The position numbers were made by a program, and so were the translations under genes. Of a DNA stretch of 64,000 bases, positions 22,828 to 35,269 are shown in pieces. This DNA is from Physcomitrium patens (taxonomy: Eukaryota > Streptophyta > Bryopsida > Funariales > Funariaceae): the NCBI RefSeq assembly GCF_000002425.4, contig NC_037272.1:12226174-12290173 (forward strand), written 5' to 3'. The notes under the pieces are model-generated. The model did not search any database. It was not told the DNA's origin and worked only from the letters and a program-made list of their open reading frames with translations. How positions within the stretch are numbered: the stretch's first letter is position 1; each line of letters opens with the position of its first letter.

Positions 22828-24169
22828 TGTTGTATTGTAATACAACTATATGGTGAAAATATAATCAAAAATATTTTTAATTAATATTTAATCATCTTGG
22901 TTCGAATTTAATTTAAGAAATTTAAACATGGCTTTTATAAAAGCCTCTTAGTTTATTTTCTTGTCTTCATAGCTGGTAGATTAAAGGTTGGTTAGTAATT
23001 TTACCTTCTAAATTATAGAATTCTTTTTACTATCTTCAAAAAGTCATAAATTAATAAAAATAGGATAGAAGAAATAAATAAATAATATTATTGATACTAA
23101 GATCAGGTTAAAGGTAGGATCAGGCTAAAAAATTCCTAAGATAGGTTGGATTGATACTCGGGGGTCAGTCGTTTGTAGAACAAAGTCAAAATCAGATCTC
23201 TAGCCACTAAAATAGATGCATAGAGCAAACTATAGAAATATTTCAAGATTAGCAATTAAGATTCATGAGTTAGCTTTAAGCTTATTTTATAAGTATAAAA
23301 CTTATTTTTATAGGGTTTGGAATGACTTTGCAATTGTTGTTCAAAATCAAGGTTTATATTGATGATTTAGAATTTATGCAATACAATTAGAGCTAGTTCT
23401 TTCAACTAGTTCATGCAATTGGTGTCACATCTACAATTCAAAATTTGATAATGCTTGTTTAAATGGGTGTACTAAGAGTGTGTAAAATTTTGTATTAATT
23501 TAAAGATGCAATTAGAAGATATTTGGGTTTTGATACAAGAAGGTAGTAGAAGTTGGCAGTTTGGAATTAGGTAGGATTTCTATGATATCTAAAGTTCTAC
23601 TTATTGAATCAAAGTAAAATTTGGCATGGTGTTAAAAGACTTTAAGATTAAGCTTCATACTGATTTTGAATTAAATTTAATAATTGGAGAAAAAAAAATT
23701 GCTATTAAAACATCTATATCAACTTTCAATGTGGTAGCCAAGAGATATTAGTACGGTTTTTGAACTTTTTTTCACAATTTGTAACTCAGATTGAACTGAA
23801 TTTTTCCAAACATATAGAAGTCTTATAGTGGCATTTAGATGAAAATTTCACACTAAGTATATGGTCAGATTAGAAATTATAGCTTGCTAAAGCTCATTGA
23901 CTAAGATTATGGCTCGAAAGAAAAATCAAAATTACCTAATCATGAAAGTAATAAGGCAATTAGAGTTTATGTATAGTTGAAGTTACTAAGAAGAATGTTT
24001 TTTAGTACTTTGTATTGGTTTATAAGTACTTTTGAATTAAAATTTGAATTACATTCTTCTTATTTGGATGAAACCTATTAGGATTTCTTGGATATTTGTA
24101 AAGCACAACTTCACCTTCCACAGCCAAATGCTTGGTGCATTTTCAAACAAGACAACACATATTACAATA
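22828..24169 (+). repeat. Solo LTR of the element 2/3 family, opposite orientation
   Basis: Starts tgttgtattgtaatacaac and ends acatattacaata (terminal CA now TA). The body is the reverse complement of the element 2 LTR, for example the shared catggcttttataaaagcc block at 22928. It is flanked by ccat (22824-22827) and ccac (24170-24173), again a 4-bp duplication. It interrupts the copia element at 21640-25294. Confidence 0.82.
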
Positions 24170-25294
24170 CCACGTCCAATAATGGCATAATTTTGCCATC
24201 TTGTGGTTTTGACATTTCATTCATATTTTTCTAGACTATCAAAGAAATTCCTACTTCCACTAACATGTTTTGTAGCATCAAAGTCAAAGTACCATCTAGA
24301 GTCATTCCCTTGAATATCTAATGCAAAAACAGTTGCTTCAAAACATCTTCTTGGTAAGAAAGATCCATGCTATCAAAAGAAGGCTCCATAAATTTTTTCC
24401 TTGCATAAGGTTAGCAAAACTTGGTTTGTTATGTCTATCAGCTTCTAGCTTGAGTATATCAGCAAGTCTCTCTTGACACATCCCTTTCCAATGTGTGTTT
24501 CTTCTACCGTAGTTGCACAAGTTTAAATTGGGGAAGCTTGTTGCAATGTTTGGTGGTCTCCCCAAGAGACTCACCAAGTTCTGAATAAGTTGAGTTGGCT
24601 TGTTAGTCCGAAAGTAGAGAGCTTTGTTTGAGCCATATTTTGTTTCTTTTTCGTTTAACCTCATAACAAGACTGCTCTCCTCAAGCATGACATTGGTTTG
24701 CAATTCATTGAACTATAGATACTTACCTGCACTTGTATAATATTGCAGGAAGTGGTCGTAACTATGTGGTATGTTCTTCATTACAATCTGAACTAAGTCA
24801 AAATCTGCAATGGTAACGCCAAAAAATGAAAGCTGAGACAATATGGTTTTGAACTTGTTGAAATATAACTTGAATCTAGACTCCTCGTTTATGGTGACAA
24901 CTAAAAACTTGTTCTTCAGATGATACTTCCTACTGTCTATATTGATGTCATAAGTCTCTTCAAGAAAATCCTAAAGGCTCTTTGGATCGTGAAAGCTGAT
25001 TAAGTTTCCCAATAAATCTAGTCTGATGGAGTAAACCAAAATGTTGATTATTGCTTCCTGGTTTTTGTAATTCAATTCTTGTGATTTCTTGTTGTCCTTT
25101 GGTGGTTCCAAAATGCTCCATAGTTGCTCCTTCATTGCATAAGTAACATGATATTTCCACGCGCTATAGTTAGAGTTAGAGAGCTTGACTTCTTTAGGAA
25201 CTGGATTGAGAGCAATAAGCTTCTGCCTATTGTATGAATAAGAACAAAAAAGAGAGAAACACGGAGGAGCAGTGCACGTCTTAAATGTGGACAA
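24170..25294 (-). pseudogene. Minus copia gag, zinc knuckle and protease start
   Basis: 25294-24971 reads VKLSNSNYSAWKYHVTYAMK and LDLLGNLISFHDPKSL. After one stop it continues with ETYDINIDSRKYHLKNKFLV and KNIPHSYDHFLQYYTSAGKY. A second stop precedes the 24338-24703 frame, with a degraded knuckle (LCNYGRRNTHWKGMCQERL; one cysteine lost). The protease start follows near 24320-24250 (WYFDFDATKHVSGS, normally W-x-x-D-S-G-A). Less decayed than the plus copia. Confidence 0.78.
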
Positions 25295-26112
25295 GCTCCA
25301 GGTAATGTGGTTATAGTATCGTAAAAGTAATAACTAACTCAAGGTGACAATAACTTTGTTAACGAGACTAACAAGTCCAACTCTTCATTCGGCACATTTT
25401 CTCCACATGAACAGAAGATAATAAAATGCAAGAGCAAAAACTGTATGGAATGGCTTCATAATGAAGTCATTTAGTTGAAATGAACCTCAAAATACAGTGT
25501 TTAATCTTGCTAGAATTCGTTCAAGGAGAGCATAAAGCCTCACTCTTGAGAATTTGAAGGACTAATTGGGTCTATGACAAAGTAGAGATAATACTACTCA
25601 CTTGTTGACTTCATCCCGGATAGACTCTTCAACTACACCATTCCCTGTAGAGGTTACACAGCAGATGCAGGAGGAGAGATACACCATTCAATTTTGCTCG
25701 ACTGTATTTAAGAAATTATGCTCAAGATGTTTCAAGGAATTTCGAATGCTGTTGAACAAATTTTCTCAAGCCAGGAAGACACTCGATCTTCCGGAAGTTT
25801 GATCAGGATTCGTTGGGACGCAGATTTGTACAGAACGGAAATAGAGTAATAGGAAGCACAAGCGTCTCTAAATGTAATATTACCTATTAAATAAAGCTGA
25901 AGCACTAGTCACTTGTATTGAAACAGACACGATCATGGATTGCAAGTCAGACCTACTGTGAATATTAAACCAATGACTCATCGATGCAAAGGATAAATTT
26001 CTTAGGTATCGACTAAAGTGGACTTACTTTGTGCAACCTACCCTCCATTTTACAAAAAGCTATATCAACCACAAGCCTTCGTAACCCTTCTTAGAAGGCG
26101 AGTGTAGCAGCA
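25295..26112. other. Spacer between copia gag and the methylesterase stop
   Basis: Holds the probable 3' UTR of the methylesterase (minus strand) and possibly the 5' LTR of the minus copia, which I could not delimit. A 66-codon plus frame at 25602-25802 has no recognisable motif. G+C content rises here relative to the flanks. Confidence 0.35.
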
Positions 26113-27416
26113 TTAGTTTGCATACGTAGCAGCAACATACAACAGATGTTCATTAAGCTCCCTCGTAGCAGAGAAAAATGGACTGTGGTCTGATTCTAAA
26201 TGAAGGACCTCTGTTGGAGGGTTTTGCAATACGTACCGATCCTGAAAATGAGGCGCTATAGCTTTGTCAAAAGAGGTCCGAATGTACACACGCGGGACAC
26301 TATGATAGTTCGCTGTGAATATTGTGGCATCGTCACACATTATTGGTACTCCTCCCAAACGCTTCGCTGCAAACTGAATGTCCTGTAACTCAAGGCCAGA
26401 ATGTAAGCAAGTCCTAAGAAATCCAAATTCACAAAAAACAAGTGAAGATAGGACGACATCACGAAAACCTACATTCAAACTACACAACGACATGTCTTCA
26501 TCGTGTGAAAGATTTAGAGAGCAATACCTCAGAGGAGCACAAATTATAATAAGCTTTCGTAACAATCTCTAAGGATGGCCAGCACGAGGTTGGAGGATTT
26601 TGTTCCCCCTTGCCGAAGTGGAACTGTGCATCTTTCGATGTTTCTCTGAATACCTGTTTCACAAGACTTGATAGTTAGTGTTGTGTTGTCTTCATAAAAT
26701 TCTGAGGTGAACATCAACACAACAAATCGCTAGTCACTAAGCGAAGATTAGAGTTCTCTAGGTGAGTTTTGCTGGCCTCGTCGTGATTTTCACTCTGCGA
26801 CATTCCACTCTTGAGCATAGCACCAGCTATGTAGACTGCCACATGAATGCGAAGAGGATATCGCTCACATGCCCGCGCTACAGTTGTGCCACCCATGCTG
26901 TGACAAACGAGAATAACCTGCATGATAAGCACCAGTGCTCGGAATGTCTTAACCAGATAATATAGAAAACGGATTGCTTTCGTATGGATCGCATCGATAA
27001 CAAAAGTGAAGCTACAAAATCGCACAAGTAAAGCTCATCTTACTTCTCCTTCTCTAGATGCTCTTGCTGATGAAGAGCAACGATACGGCGACCATAAAAA
27101 CCTGAACAATGTAGAAGATGATGCGTAATCTGATCCCTAATTGATGACACTAAGCAATTGAAGTGAAATCATCGAATCTAACCTTCTGATTAGTGCCAAG
27201 GGATTCGAGCACCTCGTAGAGAGGCTGGTTGTAATGGTCGAAACACTCCACGTCATCGGCGTTCACAGAGCTATCGCCTGCACTCACCAAGTCCACGGCC
27301 TTGGTGAGATGTCCAGCTTGCTCAAGAAGCTCGATGGTCTTAAACCAGCACCACGCCCCGTGCTGAGCCCCATGGACAAACACAAAATACTGCTGCTTCT
27401 GCCGCAGCGTCGCCAT
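26113..27416 (-). CDS. Methylesterase (MES/SABP2-like) alpha/beta hydrolase, four exons
   Basis: Exons on the minus strand: 27416-27183, 26917-26738, 26653-26528 and 26382-26113. All introns are phase 0 with GT..AG ends (265, 84 and 145 bp). The protein is 269 residues; SABP2 is about 260. The start is placed just before FVFVHGAQHGAWCWFK, which opens the family; the frame stays open 87 codons upstream, so a longer N-terminus is possible. The predicted triad is Ser85 in VCHSMGG, Asp219 in IRTSFDK and His246 in ESDHSPFF, with spacing close to SABP2. Family members hydrolyse methyl esters of hormones such as salicylate or jasmonate, or act as hydroxynitrile lyases, in the cytosol; substrate cannot be told here. 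Oddity: the nucleophile elbow has C-H-S-M-G instead of G-H-S-x-G. No stops or frameshifts. It is the only apparently functional gene in the window. Exon 2's donor (TTA|GTGACT) is the least certain junction. Confidence 0.85.
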
Positions 27417-27991
27417 TTCGCGACTCTCCGCTAATCGCAGCAATGAAGAATTGATTGCTGAAGAATCAAACCTTAACTGAGAAGTATAGAAAGGCGTATC
27501 CACACGATCAATAATGCAGAAAATCGAGAGTTCAAGAGATACAATCGGCAGAAATCCAGAATGGAGTTCGCGAATGTGCCTACAGTGACTCCAGCGCAAT
27601 ATTTCCAACCGCTTTTCGAAAGAGGAACGGACGCAGTCAAAGAATTGTATCAGAAACGACAAACACCATCGACACAAAGTGCTAAAAAATTCGATTCGAA
27701 GCTTGAAATCAGCGTCATTGCTCGTGCCAAGCAGTCGCCCTGTCAGGTGGACACCAAATCTGAAGATCGGAATATAAAATCCACTATAGAAGGCGATGTA
27801 GGTTTTCTTCCATCCTCTACATGAACATCACCGCGTCGTGTTGGATTCTTGCGAAGCTCCACGATCGTCGCATTGAGATCTGATATTCGAACTACGAAAT
27901 TTTCCGCTCGCTCGATCTCTCTCGCTCTCTCTTTGTCTCACTCTCTTTCGCCACTTCGCGTAGGGTTTGAGCTGGATAGGCGACTGCGTCG
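27417..27991. promoter_or_regulatory. Probable divergent promoter region with telo-box and CT-rich leader
   Basis: G+C-rich 575-bp spacer upstream of the methylesterase. Its right end has a CT-rich tract (about 27908-27950) and tagggttt (27961-27968), the reverse of the plant telo-box AAACCCTA. Both are common in plant housekeeping promoters and leaders. On the minus strand tttatatt lies near 27775, a weak TATA candidate for the methylesterase. Confidence 0.4.
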
Positions 27992-28060
27992 ATGGCCGTG
28001 TTGGAAGCAGGCTGCTTGTTATCAATTGTTCATGTACCTAGTCCACATAATTATATATAT
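27992..28060 (+). CDS. Possible first exon of a plus-strand gene
   Basis: The ATG at 27992 follows a CT-rich leader and telo-box and opens MAVLEAGCLLSIVHVP. A GT (cat|gtacct, near 28031) could be a donor into an A+T-rich intron. No downstream exon is seen before 31 kb, so this may be a truncated or abandoned gene start. Not recognised. Confidence 0.25.
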
Positions 28061-28079
28061 ATATATATATATAAAATAA

Positions 28080-28610
28080 TATATATCTTTTTTTAGAAAA
28101 GTATCTTATGTTTGATTATTGTACACACGTTAATCAAGTGTGTGACATTTGTTGTTTAAAGTTGCCAAAAAACTGTTTGAAATTCAGTAGTTTTCTTGTT
28201 TATTTGCATATTTGTCAAATATATAGTTTGAATTGTGGTGTTCATAATTGATGTAATTCTTCAACTTGATGGAAAATTCAATTGGCTTATGTATGATGTT
28301 TTTGCTACTATTTATTTGTTTTTTTATGTAATAATGTTGAGAAAAATTTTGATTATAAATAAGAGTAAAAACTTAGAATTTGTACATGAGATTGTCTTAT
28401 ATATTGTAAATCTTCATCTTGGTTTTGTAAAAACAATAAATTTTAGTCATGGATTTATCAAATAATACAGAATTTGTACATTAAGTGCATGAACCAATAA
28501 TAGTGGTAGCTAATTTTTTAACTTTTATATTAATTATTATAATGACTACAAATTTATATATTAAAATTTTAATTTCATGTTGTTTATATTAATTAATCTA
28601 TATAATTTTT

Positions 28611-28658
<48 letters not shown>

Positions 28659-31600
28659 TAAGTATTGAATTTAAAAGTTACTTCAATGATAAATTTGGGA
28701 ATATTTATATTAAAATAAGATATATATTTTAATAAATTAATTACATACAATAAAATAACCTATGATTAATTTAAAGCCAAACAAAAATGATTTTTATTAT
28801 AAAAAAAGATTGGTTTGCTTTAAAAGTTCTATATTTGAACATATTCTTGATATATAAAATATATATGATGCAAATAATAATCACAAAAGGAAAAAAATTA
28901 TAATATTATATTTTTTTTATTAATATTATTTAATATCTTATTTAAATGATGTAAAAGTAATATACTTAAGTAATAGAAAAATACGAAAGAAAAATAAAAA
29001 ATATGTTTTTTGATTATAACATATATATATATATAAAATTTATAGTGTAATAAACAAAGATAGTTTATATATAATCTTGTAATATATATTTTTTGATTTT
29101 TTAGAAATATTTCAAGATATGTAATTTAATTTTGCATAATATTTAAAATGTATATAAAAATATACATTTGAAATTTTAAAATCTAAATATTTATAAACCA
29201 ATATGTAATTAGAATTGAAATTGGCAAAATTGCATAGATGAGTACTAAAAGAATACTATGATGTATTTGTTTGGTTATTGAAGAAGCTCAAGAAATGTTT
29301 TACTGCAATTTTCAAAAAACATAATTTAGTTAGATCTTGACATCCAGCCATTAAGTTTACTATAAGATAAATCCAAATTACAAAACTGTTATTTTAAAAG
29401 ATATTAATTAAGTATTAGATACAAGCTTTGTTAAAATACTCAATGATGCATTTATTTTGTCAACAATTATAGTAATTTAATTTAAAAGAAAAAAAACCTA
29501 TCTAAACTTAAATTTATTACTAAGTAATCAAACAATACAACATGTAAGAATCTATTTCTTTTACCTTCTATAAATGATATATTACATGACATCAATTGTC
29601 ATTATTATATCTCTTCATGACATACAAAGATTGTAAATTTTCTAGTTAAAGAAAATTGATGCAAGTAGTATAATTTACATGACATCAATTGTCATTATTT
29701 TAGTTTTAAAAATCCAATACTACTTGCTAAAAAATAATATAATTATTTTTATTAATCATATAGCATTTATTTATTTGATCAAAAAAATTCAAGTGTCAAA
29801 TCAAGTTACATAATGGCTATTATTATTTATGGAATATAACTTTGTTGTAATTTTAAAACCATAGAAAAGTAGATACTATGGTTAATGCTTTAAATTATAA
29901 GGTATAATGAGAACCAATAATACAAGTTGTAGATTTAACTACAAATATAACTATATTTATAAAGAATTTAAATAGTTGATATGCATTAAATAGTATTTGT
30001 ATTTAGGCATGCAATCATTTTCTATGGCTTTAAACTACTTTGGCCCATATACCCATAATATTCATCTTAGTAGACGAATTGTTTGATTGGCATTATGAAT
30101 ATTTAGTTCTACAACAAGTATTGCAATAATTAGAGGCCAAAAAATCCTAAAATAGATAAATTCGAATAACAAGGATTGTTACTTTTTTTTTTTATAAATT
30201 AATAACTTTTAAAATTCTTAATGTTGATTATCAATAGTATTTGTCTATTTATATTAATAGTATACAGTAATTTATAAGATCTACCAAACTTGCATCAAAA
30301 TATTTGAATAATTATTATATTTTTGTAGACTTAAATCACACTAATAATTAAATTAAAGCTAAAGATTTTTTTTAAAAAAAAAAAACATAATAGTAATATC
30401 TATCTAAATTTCATAAAAACAAACTTTTACAAAATTAAATATCTTCTTTATGATAAAAAAAATTATTCATGAATAAATTTATTAAATATTTAATAAACTA
30501 TTTTTCACTCAAATATTATAAGTTGGTTATGTGCCAATCTCAAGAAAGTATATTAATAAAAATAATTAAGTACTTCATTAGAAATTTACTTGTCAACTTG
30601 TAGTAAGCATAAAATTAATTAAGATTTTTAATTATTTATGGTTTTATTTCTTATTGTATGACCTATAAAATTAGTATTGTACACACATTATTTTAATTAC
30701 TTTATAATTATTACCAACTAATTCCAATCAAATATTATTTATCTAATCATTGTAATATAGAAGAACTAAAGTGAATTCTTTAATAAGTATTAACAAATTG
30801 ATTATGAATTAATGGAATTTGGATAGCCTATACAAATAAATAAATACCAGATTGGAACAAAGACAATAGAAAAAACCTAAGTGGAGCAAAAGCTAAAGCC
30901 TTTTGAGTCAATAACCATATTTAAAAGACAAAAAATAATTTCTTTTGAATTTAAAACTTCTTAGTTTAGACCTTATAAGATTCAATGTATGTATTTGAAT
31001 AAAAAGTAATAATCAAAGAAGAAGACAAAGAAGAAGAAGCAAATACTTCAATAAATTATTTCAAATAATAACAAGTAAATTTGTTTGTATTTATTTTAAA
31101 ATTATAATTTTTTTATACACTTAATTCAAAGATAAGAAGAGCCATGTATAATATAAAGAAGAAAAAATGAATAATAAAAAAAATAAAATACAAGGACATA
31201 GACAAAGAGTCAAAAACAACAACAAAATCAAAATGAAATAAAATAAAATCAAAAAATAAAAATGAAAACAAATAAGAGGCAATAAAATGGCTGTAAAATA
31301 ATCCAATGAGATATTAAATATAATTAATAAGTTTTTAAATACAAGAATCCATAGAAGGCAATAATAACAATATTTTTCTTATTAATAATGTACAACCAAA
31401 TAACAAAATAATATAAACTTGGTAGATTTAGTAAATAGAATCAATTTTATGATAAAAATAATAATTAAAGAAAATTTAGTTACATCATGAGCTACAAGAT
31501 AATTTAATAATAATTAAAAAATATTACATATTGAACCATTTAATTAATGCATAGAACAATATATCCATGCAAATTATCAAAAGACATGATAGAAATTTTT

Positions 31601-31831
31601 TATTTATTAAAAAAATATCTTCAAATTTAGATTGTTGACAAACTAAACTAATAACTAGAATAAAATAAAGTTAAGAACATGTATAAATAAAGAAGAAGTA
31701 AAGTAATAACTTACAAAGCAAATGAGATATATGAAAAGAAGAAAAAAATCATTTTATTAAATAAAAAAATTATAGGAATTATTAAAAGTTAAAAGATTAA
31801 TTTGAGGGTGATAGATTAAACAAATTAACCA
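28080..31831. other. A+T-rich gene-free DNA
   Basis: No protein-like frame longer than low-complexity sequence. Contains a (TA)n microsatellite at about 28615-28655, shorter ones at 28049-28075 and near 29022, and a local repeat of tgacatcaattgtcattat (about 29587 and 29680). Confidence 0.6.
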
Positions 31832-31836
31832 TCACT

Positions 31837-32383
31837 TATTAAAGTCATGAACTGAAAGAGGATACATAAACTTGAAAAATCTATATTAAAAGAAAAGTGA
31901 AAAAATAGCAATAAAGTAGTATGTATATTAAAAAGAAACTAAAATCGCTATTTCCAAAAGACAAAAAACTAGAGACTCTTAAATCTAGATTAGAAGCAAG
32001 AAAAGAGTTGACAAAAGTGAAGAGGGCTTCAGTCTTGCCTCTATATATACTATCTAACTAGAAGCTACATGGCGATATTCTATAGGACTTCTAATATGTG
32101 TTAACTTTGCAGGACACATGCTTTAGCTTATAAGGCAAGTTTTCTATGTGTGAGTTATATAGTTAGCTTGTTCTTCAAGCTATCAACATATGTGGTACAT
32201 GGCCAACTTGTTAACCATATTTCTAACCTTAAAAGTCAATCAAAGATACTTATAAAGTCAAAATACCATCTATGAAGCTTCTAAAAAGCTTCTATAAAAG
32301 ATATTATAGAATTAACCTACTTTTACATATTATTATCTAAATCATATAGGTAATTATTGATTAACATGTGTATGTCCATGACA
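31837..32383 (-). repeat. Element 5 3' LTR
   Basis: 547 bp; starts tattaaagtcatgaact (relative: TGTCAAGGACAAGAACT) and ends tatgtccatgaca. The minus-strand TATA region gtatatatagaggcaag is shared with the LTRs of elements 1 and 8. Confidence 0.8.
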
Positions 32384-33360
32384 TTATTTTCCCTTCTAGA
32401 GATGAGTTCCACAAAGATTGGTCTTTATATGTTGAAAAAATCCAAGATGTCAGAAATTATATTTATTACATATTCCAATCTTTGTTCTCTTCAAAGATAG
32501 TTGATAGGCCTTCTTAGCCATCGATAGTATCCCATACCAGGGTAAAAAGTTCATCCTATTATTTCATCGTTGTTGAGGCCTTCATAACTTCCTTCAAATA
32601 CAATATTTAAAATACTCTCAAAAGTTATTATTACCTCTAATAAAATGAGCAAACATTGAGAGTCTCTTCTAACGTTGTGATATCAAATACATTGTATCTT
32701 ATCATCTATTTGAGGAAAGATATGTCGTTCTTGAGGATCTTCATCTCAATTTTTTCATCTTAAAGGTTGTGATAATTGTAATGTCTCATTTGATAAGTTT
32801 CTAAATAAAAGCTCTTGAGTTGAATCTTCTGATTCTTTATTCTCCATCTCTTTAGTGTCACAAATATACAAAAGCTACAAAAAAAGATAGAAGATAGAAT
32901 GCAATCTATTCTAGACCTTGTTTCTTTTATACCAAAGATTTATTACTCTTCATCTTAATTTAGATGGATGTCATCGATGAAAAGCCTTCACTGCCTTTGT
33001 TGCATTTACAAGATTCTTTAATGGCTCCTATGTGCATTCATTGATGTCATATCTATTCTAATGGACAAGTTATTCTAATTTATTTTGGTGTTGCCTTGAG
33101 TCTAGAACTTCTTCCACTTTGAACTCTTTATTATTGTCTACTTTTATAGGAGGAGGTGGAGCTTATCTTCTTCTTGGTATATTCATAGTCCTGTATGGTT
33201 CAAGGAGAGACATGTGGAAGATAGGATGGATCTTCATTTCTTCCGATAGATATAAATGATAAGCAACTAGATTGATTTCTCTACAAATATGAAAAGATTC
33301 AAGCTTGTGATAGTCCAACATATCAGAAGGACGAATAGTCTTGATATAACAATGAAGCAA
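32384..33360 (-). pseudogene. Element 5 3' UTR, chromodomain and integrase C-terminus
   Basis: 33163-33360 holds the integrase C-terminal module (CYIKTIRPSDMLDYHKL, then MKIHPIFHMSLLEPYRTM). 32960-33162 encodes a decayed chromodomain (EEVLDSRQHQNKLE, YDINECT). 32384-32950 is 3' UTR with no gene seen; the PPT next to the LTR is eroded. Confidence 0.7.
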
Positions 33361-33825
33361 TCATATCTTATTACCTACATTAAATTATAGTTGTTCTTTT
33401 TGATAAGCATTCGCAATGATCTTTTGTCGTTCTTAAGCTTCCTTTAATTGTACCTTTATTATTGCATGTAGCTCTAATAAATAATTTATCAAACCTTCTG
33501 ATATAAGATTATCAACTTTTGAAAAGTCAAAAGCATCAAATCATGGATGTTAACCATAATTAGGAAAGAAAGGTATTTGTTGCATGGAAAAATGCATCAT
33601 ATTATTATAAGCAAACTCTGCTAATGGCAAGAGGATTCTCCAATCATCTTATTGATAATTATTGGTACATCTTAAGTATTGCTCCAAAACTTAGTTTATG
33701 TGCTTTCTCTATCCATCAATTTGAAGATAAAAGGCCAAAGAAAGCTTTATGTCCATCTTTAAAATCTTAAAAAGACTTCTCCAATATCTTGATATAAATT
33801 GAATCTCCCTATTTGATATAATATC
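33361..33825 (-). pseudogene. Element 5 integrase core, left fragment
   Basis: Homologous to 41200-41580 of element 4 (compare cttaagtattgctccaa with its counterpart). Interrupted at 33825 by element 7, with the core resuming at 36565. Confidence 0.65.
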
Positions 33826-34277
33826 TGTCATGGACATACAATTGAAGAAGGTTCTAAAATATTCTAGAAGATTTTAGAAGATTTTAGAAGATTTCAGAAG
33901 GTTCCAATTGGTTCTAAGAAGGCTCTTGAAGGTTCCAAGAGATTCTAGAAGGTTTTAAAAGGTTCCAATAGATTCTAAGAAAGTTCTAGAAGGTCATAGG
34001 AGGTCTTAGAAGGTTCTAGGAGACTTTAGATGATTTAAGAAGTTGCTGAAGAAGGATTTTAGGCTTACTTTGTTTTCAAGCCTCATAAAAACTTTTCAAG
34101 AAGCTTCTTAGAACCTAGTATATATAGGAGTCGAGGCTGAGGGGATCCTCAGTCTTGATAATTCACTTCTTATGGTCTAATTAGGACCTTCTTGCCTTGT
34201 ATCTAGTTATTGTTTTAATGTCAAGCTAACTCCATTTTTTTAGTCTTGAATCCTTATCTTGTATATGATCTTTTATA
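33826..34277 (+). repeat. Element 7 5' LTR with TATA box and heat-shock-like array
   Basis: 452 bp from tgtcatggaca to gtatatgatcttttata. The U3 part (33840-34040) is a dense array of gaaggttcta-type units containing GAAnnTTC and TTCnnGAA. The TATA box tatatata starts at 34119. The expected RNA start is near 34149 (tcagtcttgataa). Confidence 0.78.
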
Positions 34278-34279
34278 GT

Positions 34280-34291
34280 TTATCAAGACTG
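34280..34291 (+). promoter_or_regulatory. Element 7 self-priming site
   Basis: ttatcaagactg, 2 nt inside the 5' LTR, is the exact reverse complement of cagtcttgataa (34150-34161), which lies at the predicted transcript 5' end. No TGG-starting tRNA site is adjacent. It matches the layout of element 4, with covarying changes. Confidence 0.7.
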
Positions 34292-34454
34292 CTATAAAAT
34301 AATATTAGGAGCTTGGTATTTCTTAACAAAGAGTGGATTATCCCTCTTCTTAGAAGTACTATAGTATTTTAAAGGTTGCAGATTATCTTTCTTTAGACTA
34401 ATATTTTTTTTTTCTTAATATTATTTTGGTTTCTTTTCTTTATATCATAGATCA

Positions 34455-34487
<33 letters not shown>

Positions 34488-34512
34488 AAGGAATGTGTTT
34501 CTTTGATTTTTT

Positions 34513-35200
34513 ATGGCAGATGGTGGAAAAGTCAATATGTCACACTCAAAAGAGATCAAATTAGATTCTATTATTAATACTCTTGAAGCATTAAAGATTA
34601 GGACAAAGACTTTGTTGAAGAAGAATGAAAAACTATATATGACCATACATAATGGTCAAAGAGTTGGAGTGCCTCAACTACCATATTAAATTACAAGAAA
34701 GGTTCCAATTTTCAAATGGCTATGTCTATTTCAAACATGGCTAAGTTCAACATATACTTTAGATTTCTAACAATTAGCATGTGATATAAATTGGAGAGAA
34801 GATACATTGGTTTCATTGAGAATTAAGAAACAATGTTAAGGACTTATTGTTGTCTATGCCAGATCTTCTAATACTCAATGAAGCTATTAGTCAAGCTATG
34901 AAGTCTGATAACTATTTATTTCAATGATGACAAGATAAATGTTCTTGAATTACACTACATGTACATACCAATTATTTTACAGTTTCTTCACCACCTAATT
35001 CTAATCAATAATTGGAAGTAAAAGATAAGCAGATTGATGTAATTTTCTTCAAACCTCTTTCTGAGCAAAAAAAAAAGAAAAGAAAAAAAAAATAAAGAAA
35101 AAAAAAAAAAACATCAAATGAAACTTAGCCTATACTTATATTGTAGAAAATTTGGCCATAAGGCTAATAATTATTTAGAGAAATACCAATATACATATTG
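34513..35200 (+). pseudogene. Element 7 gag remnant
   Basis: The ATG at 34513 opens MADGGKVNMSHSKEIKLDSI, similar to the element 4 gag start (MAGGQDISMIKSLESKLDAI), and stops after about 58 codons. Later fragments read LNEAISQAMKSDNYLF (about 34880) and the knuckle LYCRKFGHKANNYLEK (about 35138; CCHC partly lost). A poly-T run precedes the ATG (34457-34486). Confidence 0.72.
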
Positions 35201-35269
35201 AATGAAGAATGAGGCAATGTTATCAAAAGCATTGTAAAAAAACAAGTACGTCTAGCCTCAATAGAGACC

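Larger units (their letters stand above)
21640..25294 (-). mobile_element. Second Ty1/copia element (minus strand), split by a solo LTR
   Basis: Gag (25294-24338), zinc knuckle and protease start lie right of a solo LTR. The pre-integrase region resumes at 22827 in the same sense, and an RT start is seen at 21900-21640. Joining across the solo LTR restores a continuous pre-integrase reading. Downstream RT and RNase H are missing or replaced by the unrecognised remnant. No LTR of this element was identified. Confidence 0.75.

Noticed and set aside
26200..27434. Several plus-strand frames of 60-70 codons over the methylesterase
   Set aside because: Shadows of the minus-strand exons.
27150..27677. 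175-codon reading starting 87 codons upstream of the chosen methylesterase ATG
   Set aside because: The extension has no family similarity; homologs begin just before the FVFVHGA strand, so it is more likely 5' UTR.
31121..31306. 61-codon minus frame rich in F, L and Y
   Set aside because: Low-complexity translation of AT-rich DNA with no motif or neighbour support.
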